A stretch of 64,000 bases of DNA from JBKPNX01 sp046732855. GTDB lineage: Bacteria > Pseudomonadota > Alphaproteobacteria > Geminicoccales > Geminicoccaceae. Positions within the stretch are counted from its first letter, which is position 1, and each line of letters opens with the position of its first letter. The notes beneath the pieces are model-generated. The model did not search any database and was not told the DNA's origin. It saw only the letters and a list, made by a program, of their open reading frames with translations. Of this stretch, positions 15,146 through 24,700 are shown piece by piece. The DNA is taken from NCBI GenBank assembly GCA_046732855.1, contig JBKPNX010000068.1, forward strand, positions 12,284-76,283, in the 5' to 3' direction. The position numbers and the translations under genes are program-made.

Positions 15146-17515
15146 ATGGAAATCACGAACATCGCTAAACTTAAGCTACGGTTGCGGCCAGGGGCGTATT
15201 TGAGGCCGTTGCCAGAGCTGCCCTTTCGCATCAGAGCTCGCATCGAAGCCGACCCCGGCGACAGCATCATTTTTTTCAAAGGAGGCAGGACGCGCGCAAA
15301 GGTCGTGGGAGCGGGAACGGCCCGCCTAGTTGAACTGCTCTCTGAAGACAAGAACGTCGGCGAAGCCTTGCTTGCGATCACAAGAGAAATGAATTTGGCC
15401 GTTGACGATGCGGTGCGGAACGTGGCTGAGGCGGTACATAGGCTGGTCGATGACAGAGTTCTCGTGCCTGCCACAGAGGCGAATGACTCGCGAGCGGTGC
15501 CGATAATGATAGGTGACTGCATCGCTGGTAACCATGTCCTCGGCAGGATTCAAATCCTGGAAGATAGCGCTCTATACCGGGTCCAGCACGATGGGGTTAT
15601 TCGCGCACTAAAGATTCGTACTAAGGACAGCCAGAGGCGTCTGGCGCAGCACGAGCGGGAAACTTCAATCTACTCTCGTGTGGCACATGCATCACTACCC
15701 TGCCTTATCGAGGTCGGAGAGACTAGAGAATATTGGTTCATACTGATGGAGTTCGTAGGAGGCACTTCGCTTCGCGAGTTGTTGACTCTATCGTATAAAG
15801 AGCGAACCCCGGTGAGGGACCGTTGTAAATTGGCAGAGAGAGTACTTGAAGCATATGGACATCTTCACCGCTCTGGCACTCTGCACGCGGATGTGCATCC
15901 GGGCAACCTGATGATTACCGAGGACTTGGCCGTCAAACTTGTCGATTTCGGTGACGCGTGGTTTATCGGAGATGCGCCATCTGGCGCATGTAAACGGATT
16001 GGTATCGAGCAATACATGGAACCGGAATATTGGGAATCGCTGTCGATGGTCGGTCCACGGGCGCCGTCTCTTCTGGGTGAGCAGTTCATGATTGCGGCGG
16101 TACTTTACGAGATTTTGACGGGACAGCAATATGCGGATTTTCCTCTGGACCTTTCCCGAGTGGCCGAACTGGTGAAGTTTGGAGCGCCTCTGCCATTTTC
16201 CGCCCGTGGTGTTTTGGGGCTTTGGGCGGTTGAGAGAGTTGTAAGGCGGGCGCTTTCCAAGCACCCAGCGAGCCGATTTCGGGATGTGGATGAGTTTTTT
16301 ACGGAATTTGTGATGGCGGCTCGGGCCGAGCTAGGAGAGCAGGAGGGTGAGCAGGTCGGAGTGGCAGTGGCAAAAGTAGCCCCGAGAATCGACGATGTGG
16401 CGCGGGAGTATATCAAAAATGCGAGGCCGGGCGGACCAATAGAAGAAGGCCTGTTTGGTCAACCATTGTGCTCTGCACACTATGGTGCGGCGGGAGTAGC
16501 AGCAACGCTCCTACGCGTAAGCAATGCACTACGCGATGCAGAGGCGCTGGCGCTGGCCGGCATGTGGGCAAAGCGCGCAGATGCTTGGAGTCACCTTTCA
16601 ACAGCGTTTTGGACTGAGGGCATGACGGGTGGCAAACCTGTGGGCATTGAACGTTCCCTTCATTTCGGGACATTGGGCGTTCGCTATGCGCAGGCCGCGG
16701 TTGCTCACGCGGTGGGTGACGATCCGGCCTGCCTCGCCGCGTTTCAAGCCGTGGAGGAGGGGTCACCGCTTCCTCTTGCGGAACTCTCGATTGGAGCGGC
16801 TGGTGAGATCCTTTGCCTAGCCCTGTTCACTGAAGTCCTTAGGAAGATAGACCGCGGGCTTTCCGAGAGAGCGGGCGCTCTGACGAGGTCACGGCTACAT
16901 CGACTGTCCGCGGCCGCGAAACAATATGTCGATCTATACCTCGCTAATCGCCAGGAGATTTACCTCGGAATGGCTCACGGACTCGCCGGTATGCTCTACA
17001 CGATTTCGGCGGGTTCGTGTGCCGTGGGACTGGATCCTTTGGAAAATGAAACGTTTCAGCTAGTTCTAGCTGAATTTGAAAAATCGATCCGCATGGACTC
17101 GTATCATCATCTTAGGTACGCGAGAACATCTAAGTCAAACGAAGTTTGGACGGGATGGTGCAATGGTCTTGCGGGGCACATGCAACTGTGGACCGAGCTA
17201 AGCTCGCAGCTTCGATCCGATCGTTACATCGAATACGCTCTTGAAGTCGAGCACACGCTCCGTGGACGTGTTGATACGAATGGCACACTCTGTTGCGGTG
17301 GGGTGGGCATAGCGTACGCGTACCTTGCCTTGTTCCGGGCAACGCGTCAATCTGGGTATCTGGATCGAGCGTGCGAACTCGGCTCAGACATCCGAGGATT
17401 GTCGAGTCCTGGGTTGTACAAGGGTTACTCTGGGTTGATGTGTCTGTTAGCGGACATGAGAAATCCAGAACGGAGTCGTATGCCTTTTGTGGAAGACTAT
17501 GTTCCTTGGGACTAG
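15146..17515 (+). CDS. PqqD-like/kinase/LanC fusion: class IV-like lanthipeptide synthetase lacking a lyase domain
   Basis: This 789-residue protein has three parts. Residues ~20-110 resemble a PqqD-like fold (a possible RiPP recognition element). Residues ~130-390 are a Ser/Thr-kinase domain: Lys156 in ALKIR, catalytic loop HADVHPGN (247-254), metal-binding DFG (267-269). Residues ~430-789 are a LanC cyclase toroid with repeated GxxG turns (447, 550, 612, 674, 718, 760), GMAHGLAG (608-615), WCNG (671-674) and LCCGG (715-719). Zinc ligands are predicted as Cys672, Cys716 and Cys717, replacing the usual Cys-Cys-His. LanKC/LanL enzymes normally begin with a ~200-residue lyase domain; that is absent, and a HopA1-like lyase candidate is encoded 16 bp upstream. 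Predicted action: phosphorylate precursor Ser/Thr and close thioether rings. Confidence 0.78.
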   Translation: MEITNIAKLKLRLRPGAYLRPLPELPFRIRARIEADPGDSIIFFKGGRTRAKVVGAGTARLVELLSEDKNVGEALLAITREMNLAVDDAVRNVAEAVHRLVDDRVLVPATEANDSRAVPIMIGDCIAGNHVLGRIQILEDSALYRVQHDGVIRALKIRTKDSQRRLAQHERETSIYSRVAHASLPCLIEVGETREYWFILMEFVGGTSLRELLTLSYKERTPVRDRCKLAERVLEAYGHLHRSGTLHADVHPGNLMITEDLAVKLVDFGDAWFIGDAPSGACKRIGIEQYMEPEYWESLSMVGPRAPSLLGEQFMIAAVLYEILTGQQYADFPLDLSRVAELVKFGAPLPFSARGVLGLWAVERVVRRALSKHPASRFRDVDEFFTEFVMAARAELGEQEGEQVGVAVAKVAPRIDDVAREYIKNARPGGPIEEGLFGQPLCSAHYGAAGVAATLLRVSNALRDAEALALAGMWAKRADAWSHLSTAFWTEGMTGGKPVGIERSLHFGTLGVRYAQAAVAHAVGDDPACLAAFQAVEEGSPLPLAELSIGAAGEILCLALFTEVLRKIDRGLSERAGALTRSRLHRLSAAAKQYVDLYLANRQEIYLGMAHGLAGMLYTISAGSCAVGLDPLENETFQLVLAEFEKSIRMDSYHHLRYARTSKSNEVWTGWCNGLAGHMQLWTELSSQLRSDRYIEYALEVEHTLRGRVDTNGTLCCGGVGIAYAYLALFRATRQSGYLDRACELGSDIRGLSSPGLYKGYSGLMCLLADMRNPERSRMPFVEDYVPWD

Positions 17516-17538
17516 GCCCGCCCGCCTCGGCGAGGGGC

Positions 17539-17756
17539 TCAAGCTGCCGCGGAGCGGGTCGGTGCGGGGACCGGACGCCCCTGGGCGCGCATCGGCTCGA
17601 TCCAGCCGCGCATGGCGTCGGGCCATTGGTGATCGTCTCCTCGATCGTCGCCCCGTCCGACATGCAGCCGGGAGGATCGGGAAGCTCAATCAGTCAGCAG
17701 CCGCCCTCGTCCTCGGCCGGCCAAGTGGTGAGGCGATAGGGCACGTCTGGGATCAT
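17539..17756 (-). pseudogene. Broken HicB-family antitoxin
   Basis: On the minus strand, ATG 17756 opens MIPDVPYRLTTWPAEDEGGC and meets an in-frame TGA (17694-17696). The same frame continues LIELPDPPGCMSDGATIEE, the HicB hallmark (normally ...FPDLPGC..DG.T.EEA). Near 17620 it shifts by one base into DAMRGWIEPMRAQGRPVPAP and ends at TGA 17539-17541. Read together this is a nearly complete HicB antitoxin carrying a nonsense codon and a frameshift. No HicA toxin is recognisable upstream. It converges on the lanthipeptide synthetase gene with 23 bp between stops. Confidence 0.7.
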
Positions 17757-17969
17757 GCTGTCCCTCGCACCGCCGCCGGAAGGCACAAACCCCCGTCCGG
17801 CTGGATCGGCCGGCCGGTACGCTTGCAGCCTCTCGCACTCCCATGACGCGTGAAGGACACATGGCTGCCAGCAGGGTTGGCGGATGTGTGATGCCGAGCT
17901 TCGCGCCACCGCCTCCAGATCCTCGATCCGCCCGTCCAACGGATGGCCGCGCATCGCCTCCCGTGTCTT

Positions 17970-18055
17970 TGGCTCCTGGCCCGTCGCGGCCACGGATTCC
18001 CAGGGTCCAATGGACCACCCGAAGAGAGGGTTAACGGTAAAGTGCTAACACGCCG
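17970..18055. repeat. Diverged dispersed repeat, copy A
   Basis: The segment containing CGGATTCCCAGGGTCCAATG, then GGTTAACGG and AACACGCCG, recurs in altered form about 3.2 kb downstream at 21140-21255 (CGGATTCCCACGGTCACATG ... CGTTAACCGG ... AACACGCCG). Spacing is longer in the second copy. It adjoins an array of short CAAACGAACC motifs, as does the second copy. Confidence 0.5.
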
Positions 18056-18147
18056 TTACCGCCGTCCCGGTCGCCTGGAAAAAATTCCTCAAATCCGCTA
18101 TCTTGCTCGGCTCATGCTCTCCGCCTGGCATCCTCATCCCCTGAACT

Positions 18148-18460
18148 CGCCAAACGAACCGACGACCTGGTCCGCCCAGGCCGACGGACCCGTGCCGAAC
18201 GAACCCAGCGGCCCGGGGCCGCACATCGGATCACCGGCCGCATGATTACCAAACGAATCCCGACGACGCCTGTTCGCCATGCCAACCCGTGTACCGAACG
18301 AGCCCAGCGAGCCGTGCCAGCACCGTAGCTTCCGCCCGCCGCATGATGGCCAAACGAACCCGATCGTGCAGCCATGCCCCGGCGCCGGCGGCAAACGACC
18401 GAACGAACCCGACAGTGCTCCGTGACGCGCGAGCAGCCGAGGAGAATGCCGGACGAACCG
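18148..18460. repeat. Irregular array of CCRAACGAACC motifs
   Basis: Seven matches or near-matches to CCAAACGAACCC/CCGAACGAACCC occur at about 18149, 18194, 18249, 18293, 18349, 18398 and 18451, roughly 45-55 bp apart, with GC-rich non-identical spacers. The same core occurs in the 87-88 bp tandem repeat at 20.6-21.1 kb and once more at about 21345. On the minus strand the motif repeatedly reads GSFG, which produces spurious open frames. The rest of 17760-18617 contains no convincing gene. Confidence 0.6.
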
Positions 18461-18617
18461 GGCAACGGTCGAGTTGTCACGATTTCTCCACAACCAAGTG
18501 TTCGCGCCAGGTTCCTGCCTCCGCCCCAGGGAGGGCCGCCTCATCTTTCGGTCCGGAAGATCGATGCCCACCTGAGACGGATGGCTGACCCTGACGGAAG
18601 GGAGGGAGCCCGACGTC

Positions 18618-19434
18618 ATGAGCGAACAGCCCTTACCCAATTTCGGCGGCTCGATTCCGGAGAATTACGAGCGCTACATGGTGCCGCTGCTGTTTGCCGA
18701 CTATGCCGCCGACCTGACATCGAGGCTCGACGTGCCACCAGGCGGGGCGGTGCTGGAAACCGCCTGCGGCACCGGCGCGGTCACCAGGCATCTGCGAGAG
18801 CGGCTTCCGGGCGAGGTCCGGCTCACGATCACCGATCTGGCGCCGGCGATGGTCGAGCGCGCGCGCCAGGTCGTCGGCGAGCGCGCCGGCATCGAGTACC
18901 GCCAGGCGGATGCCACCGAGCTGCCCTTTGCCGACGGCGCGTTCGACGCCGTGATCTGCCAGTTCGGCGTGATGTTCTTTTCCGACAAGGCCAAGGGCAT
19001 GCGCGAAGCCGCGCGGGTGCTGAAGCCGGGCGGCCGGTTCGCGTTCAACGTGTGGGACAGGCTGGAACGGAACGTCCTCCGCCAGGCGGTGCACGAGGCG
19101 GTCGCGGACTCTTTCCGGACGATCCGCCGCGCGTTCTCGAGGTCCCGTACTCCTGGCACGACCTCTCGAGGATCGTGCGTGACCTGCAGGCAGCCGGCTT
19201 CGGCACGATCGACGTCACCGTCCAGCCGCGCGCGAGCCACGCGCCGGAGGCGCGTCATGTCGCGCTGGCGCTCGTCGCCGGATCGCCGCTGGCAACCAGA
19301 TCACGGAGCGCGGCTCGCCCGGCCTCGAGGAGGTCGCGACGGCGGTCGCTGCGAGCCTCTCGAGGCAGTTCGGATCGGGCCCGATCAGCGCGCCGATGCA
19401 GGCGTTTCAGATCTCGGCGCAGTTGCCGGCCTGA
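18618..19434 (+). pseudogene. Class I SAM-dependent methyltransferase, two frameshifts
   Basis: The frame starts at ATG 18618 behind GGGAGGGAG and encodes a UbiE-like methyltransferase. It shows SAM motif I LETACGTGAVTRHL, then TDLAPAMVERARQ, RQADATELPFADGAFD and ARVLKPGGRFAFNVW. Near 19115 the homologous sequence moves to another frame (PDDPPRVLEVPYSWHDLSRI). Near 19288 it moves to a third (NQITERGSPGLEEVATAV), ending at TGA 19432-19434. Both changes fit single-base losses. The N-terminal SAM-binding half is intact, but the full-length protein cannot be made without frameshifting. The substrate is unknown. Confidence 0.8.
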
Positions 19435-19520
19435 CCTGGCGCTGGCCCGAAGCGGTGGCGATCGCCGGGAATGAAACTGCGGTCGCGCGCGCCAGATCGT
19501 GAAGGCGAAGGGAGGGCGCG

Positions 19521-20063
19521 ATGCGTCGACCCTGGCTGCTGGGGGTTGGCCTGATCCTCTTCTGTGCGGCCTGCGCGCCGCGCGAGCCGAAGTCGTACGA
19601 TGTCGAGCGGGCCCGGACGTACGCCGAGGACAGGGCGGTGGTGTGGGAGCGCGTCCAACGCTTTCTCCAGGCGAACGGCATCACCGTCACCAGGGCCGAT
19701 CCCGCAACCGGCGTGATCGAAGCCGAGCGCAGACACTACCAGGACGCCGTCTGGGCCGATTGCGAGCGCGCATGGGTAAGCGATCCGAGCATGAACAGTC
19801 CCTCGCCGAGCCGCGCCAGCCCGATCAGCCGCGATCTGAGCCTGGAGGTCACGGTGCGTCAGGGCGCCGCAGGCACCGAGGTGCAGCCGCTCGCGCGCTT
19901 CACCGAGCAGCAGTTGGACTACAGCAATCTGCCGTTCACCCAGCCCTGCCGCTCGACCGGCGTCCTCGAGCGCGCGCTGCTGGACGCGCTGGATGCCACT
20001 CCCGCGGAGCCCGCCAAGGCGCAGGCGCAATCGCGCCCGCGGCATCCGAGCGACCTGGCGTGA
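19521..20063 (+). CDS. Putative lipoprotein of unknown function
   Basis: This 180-residue protein has a lipoprotein signal peptide (MRRPWLLGVGLILFCAAC; lipobox FCAAC, Cys18). It is therefore expected to be lipid-anchored, with outer membrane likely since Ala rather than Asp follows the Cys. The mature part has VWERVQRFLQANGITVTRADP and GVIEAERRH, a pattern reminiscent of small BamC-like or DUF-type lipoproteins that bind through a beta-alpha fold, but I do not recognise the family. The start has GGGAGGG about 7 bp upstream. The C-terminal tail is Pro/Ala/Arg-rich and probably disordered. Confidence 0.65.
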   Translation: MRRPWLLGVGLILFCAACAPREPKSYDVERARTYAEDRAVVWERVQRFLQANGITVTRADPATGVIEAERRHYQDAVWADCERAWVSDPSMNSPSPSRASPISRDLSLEVTVRQGAAGTEVQPLARFTEQQLDYSNLPFTQPCRSTGVLERALLDALDATPAEPAKAQAQSRPRHPSDLA

Positions 20064-20224
20064 GTGCCTCGGTCGGGCTGGCAGGCGGATGATCTGATCG
20101 GCATCAACGGTCGTCTGTTGTGTCTGATAGAAAGCCAACGCAACACCGAGAACAATGACCACCAGCGCGACCACGAAGCCGTACCGCAGCAGCGACAGTA
20201 GCGCCCTGCCGCCCGTGCTCTAAC

Positions 20225-20419
20225 TCACCTCGGCATCACCTTGGATTTGAGGACGGCGCGCAGCAGAGCGAAGAACAGGAGAAGGCCGACGCCCGCGAGG
20301 ACCAGCGGGTGGTCAGGTAGGAAGCTTTTGAGCGAAACCGCCCAATTCAGGCCTCTTACAATCCCAGATGCGCAACAAAGGATCGCTTTCAATCTAGACG
20401 GTATCAAGCCGATCAGCAT
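20225..20419 (-). CDS. Possible small membrane protein
   Basis: This 64-residue frame starts at ATG 20419 and contains one clear hydrophobic segment (PLVLAGVGLLLFFALL, about residues 37-52) followed by a basic tail (KSKVMPR). There is no good ribosome-binding site. Just downstream on the same strand another hydrophobic stretch (FVVALVVIVLGVALAFYQTQ, about 20120-20180) runs in an open frame without a plausible end. The two may be remnants of one decayed membrane gene. Confidence 0.3.
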   Translation of the reverse strand: MLIGLIPSRLKAILCCASGIVRGLNWAVSLKSFLPDHPLVLAGVGLLLFFALLRAVLKSKVMPR

Positions 20420-20596
20420 CAGAAACGCTCGGGCGACAAACCTAGAGCTTCCGGCTCTGCGCGTCGATTCCTGGGAGGTGGCGGCTCACCTTGGCCGCGC
20501 GTCTCGAACACCAGCTGGACGAAATTCCTAGATTCGGCTAAGCTCCCGGCTGGTCCCGGCGAAAGGAAAAGCGCGCCTCGTGATCACCTCAGAAAA

Positions 20597-21090
20597 CCAG
20601 ACGAACCCAAGAAACCGTTTGGAATGCACGGTCCGAACTCACCAAGCCGCCGCGTTGTCCCTCTTGCCCCGGCGGGAGCCGCGCCCCAACGGACCCGAGA
20701 AACCGTTTGGCATCCACGGTCCGAGGTCATCAGTCGCCGCGTTGTCCCTCTTGCCCCGGCGGGAGGCGCAACCGAACGAACCCAGGAAACCGTTTGGCAT
20801 CCACGGTCCGAACTCATCAAGCCGCCGCGTTGTCCCTCTTGCTCCGGCGGGAGGCGCAACCAAACGAACCCGAGAAAGAGTTCGGAATTAACGGTCCGAA
20901 GTCACCAAGCGCCGCGTTGCCCCTCTTGCTCCGGCGGGAGGCGCAACCAAACGAACCTGAGAACGCACTTGGAATCAACGGTCCGAGGTCATCAGCCGCC
21001 GCGTTGTCCCTCTTGCCCCGGCGGGAGGCGCAACCGAACGAACCTGAGAACGCACTTGGAATCAACGGTCCGAAGTCACCAAGCCGCCGC
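20597..21090. repeat. Six tandem copies of an 87-88 bp repeat
   Basis: Each unit contains (A/C)CGAACC, then GAAACCGTTTGG or GAACGCACTTGG, then CACGGTCCGA or CAACGGTCCGA, and CCGCCGCGTTGTCCCTCTTG followed by CCGGCGGGAG. Equivalent points lie at 20611, 20699, 20786, 20874, 20961 and 21048, spacings of 88, 87, 88, 87 and 87 bp. CCGCC and GGCGG within each unit can form a stem with a loop of about 20 nt. Spacing that is not a constant multiple of three argues against a protein repeat. The last unit decays after 21090. Confidence 0.85.
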
Positions 21091-21139
21091 TCCCTTCTGG
21101 TCCGGCAAGCTCGATCTGGCCCTCGCCCTGGCGGGCTTG

Positions 21140-21255
21140 GCCGGTCGGGCCTGTGCCGCGGACGGATTCCCACGGTCACATGGACGATTGAGCCCAGCCA
21201 GACTGGACGCCAATGGTTGATGGAACGTTAACCGGACAGTCGGGAACACGCCGAC
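21140..21255. repeat. Diverged dispersed repeat, copy B
   Basis: This is the second copy of the segment described at 17970-18055. It lies just after the tandem array and about 90 bp before an isolated CAACCAAACGAACCC motif at 21345. Nothing coding is seen between 21255 and the end of ftsH at 21545. Confidence 0.45.
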
Positions 21256-21544
21256 AGCACGCACGGACGGCGCGACCTCATGGGCCGGGCATCCGCCGGC
21301 GCCGGTCGGCGGCAACCCGCACGAACATCGCAAACCTGGTGCGCGCAACCAAACGAACCCAAAGAAGGCCCGAGGCATGAATCGGTTGACTTCGGCGCAC
21401 CCGTATCGAGGCGGAGAGACGGGCAGCGGCGCGTCCGCGTCGGCAGCGCCACCTCCCATGTCCTCTGCTCGGGGATCGGGCGAGAGCGCGGCCCGCTACG
21501 CCGCCGCGAGTCGCTCCTCGGTCGGGCAGCTGCCCTGCGCGCCG

Positions 21545-23368
<1,824 letters not shown>

Positions 23369-23517
23369 CACAGGTTCCTTCCCCCTGCCTCAGGTGTGGC
23401 GGGGAGAGCGGTGCGTCAAGCGTGACCGGCGGCGCCGCTGCGGGCTCCGGAGGCGAGCGGGCGCAGCTCAGCCTGCTCGCGGCTCGCGCGAACCCTATGT
23501 GCCGCGGTCGGCCGGCC

Positions 23518-24453
23518 TCACGTCACCGGATTCAGCGCGCCCTTGCCGGCGAACCAGGAGCGAATGTTGTCGACCACGCACTGGCCCATGGCGCGCATGG
23601 TCTCCTCGGTATTGCTCGCGATGTGCGGTGTCAGCACGACATTGTCGAGCGCGAACAGCGCTTCCGGCACCTCGGGCTCGTTCTCGAACACATCGAGACC
23701 CGCGGCGCCGAGCCGGCCTTCCGTAAGCGCGCGCACCAGCGCCGCCTCGTCGACCAGCCAGCCGCGCGCGACGTTGACGAAAATGCCCTGCGGGCCGAGC
23801 GCATCCAGAATCTCGCCAGTGACGATGTGGCCGCGCCCCGCTCCGCCGGCGGCGGACAGGAACAGGATGTCGGAGTTGCGCGCGAGCGCGAGCGGCGAAT
23901 CGTAGCCCCGCCAGGAAATGCCCTGCTTGGGCAGGGGATCGTAGTAACCGATGCTCAGCCCGAATGCCTGCAGGCGCGGCGCCAGCGCCGTGCCGATCCG
24001 GCCGAGCCCGAGAATGCCCGCGCGCTTGCCCGAGAACTTGTGCGCCGGCGCGATCCGCCCCTGCAGCCAGCGCCCCGCGCGCACGAAACGATCGGCCTCG
24101 ACGATGCGCCGGCAGGCGCACAGCGCGAGGATCACGGCGAGATCCGCGACGTCGTCGTACAGCACCGGCGTGGTGGTCACGACGATGCCACGCTCCCTGG
24201 CCGCCTCGAGGTCGGTGGTCTCCAGCCCGACGCCCATGATCGCGCAGATCTCGAGCTGCGGCAGCGCCGCGATCATCTCCGCCGACAGGCCCGACATGGC
24301 ATTGGTGATCGCGCCGCGCACGCGGTCGGCTACCGGCCGCACCGCCGCGACCCGGTCCGCTTCCTCCCACACCTTGTGCACCGTGAACTCGCGCTCGAGC
24401 GCCTCGAGCACGAACGGGCGCTGCACGCCGATTGCCGCGATCTCGACCGACAT
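23518..24453 (-). CDS. D-isomer-specific 2-hydroxyacid dehydrogenase
   Basis: This NAD(P)-dependent oxidoreductase interconverts a 2-oxoacid and its D-2-hydroxyacid; glyoxylate/hydroxypyruvate reductase-like activity is likely from the family. The 311-residue protein has the nucleotide-binding motif GILGLGRIGTALAPRL and the catalytic Arg in VNVARGWLVDE. The Glu is in the AAGLDVFENEPEVP block and the catalytic His in LTPHIASNT. ATG 24453 is preceded by GGAGAGG; the longer upstream frame is rejected. It stands alone, divergent from the SDR gene. Confidence 0.9.
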   Translation of the reverse strand: MSVEIAAIGVQRPFVLEALEREFTVHKVWEEADRVAAVRPVADRVRGAITNAMSGLSAEMIAALPQLEICAIMGVGLETTDLEAARERGIVVTTTPVLYDDVADLAVILALCACRRIVEADRFVRAGRWLQGRIAPAHKFSGKRAGILGLGRIGTALAPRLQAFGLSIGYYDPLPKQGISWRGYDSPLALARNSDILFLSAAGGAGRGHIVTGEILDALGPQGIFVNVARGWLVDEAALVRALTEGRLGAAGLDVFENEPEVPEALFALDNVVLTPHIASNTEETMRAMGQCVVDNIRSWFAGKGALNPVT

Positions 24454-24700
24454 CTTGCCTCTCCGGCCAGGGTACCCGCGCCAGATGTGCGACGCGTGGA
24501 CCTTCCTCGTGGACCGGGGACGGGGGCGCGTCAAGGGGACGAGTCCCGCCATCACAGTCGATGATCGGCGGCCGGGGCATGGGCCCCAATGGGGGAGCTC
24601 ATGTCGCCTGGCGGGCAAAGTCCCTCAGCCCGAGGGCTTCACAGGCGCGCGGGCCGGACGTAGCTTGCGCGCGGACGAGCAACGGGGGGAGGCACGCGTC

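Noticed and set aside
17847..18034. Small plus-strand ORFs in the gap after the lanthipeptide synthetase
   Set aside because: No start context, proline/arginine-rich out-of-frame composition, and they overlap the dispersed repeat.
20597..21090. CRISPR array
   Set aside because: Units are near-identical over almost their full length without unique spacers, and no cas genes are in the window.
20584..21231. Several overlapping open frames with repeated peptides (e.g. CASRRGKRDNAA) across the tandem repeat
   Set aside because: Unit length alternates 87/88 bp so the frame changes; no ribosome-binding sites; translations are by-products of the DNA repeat.
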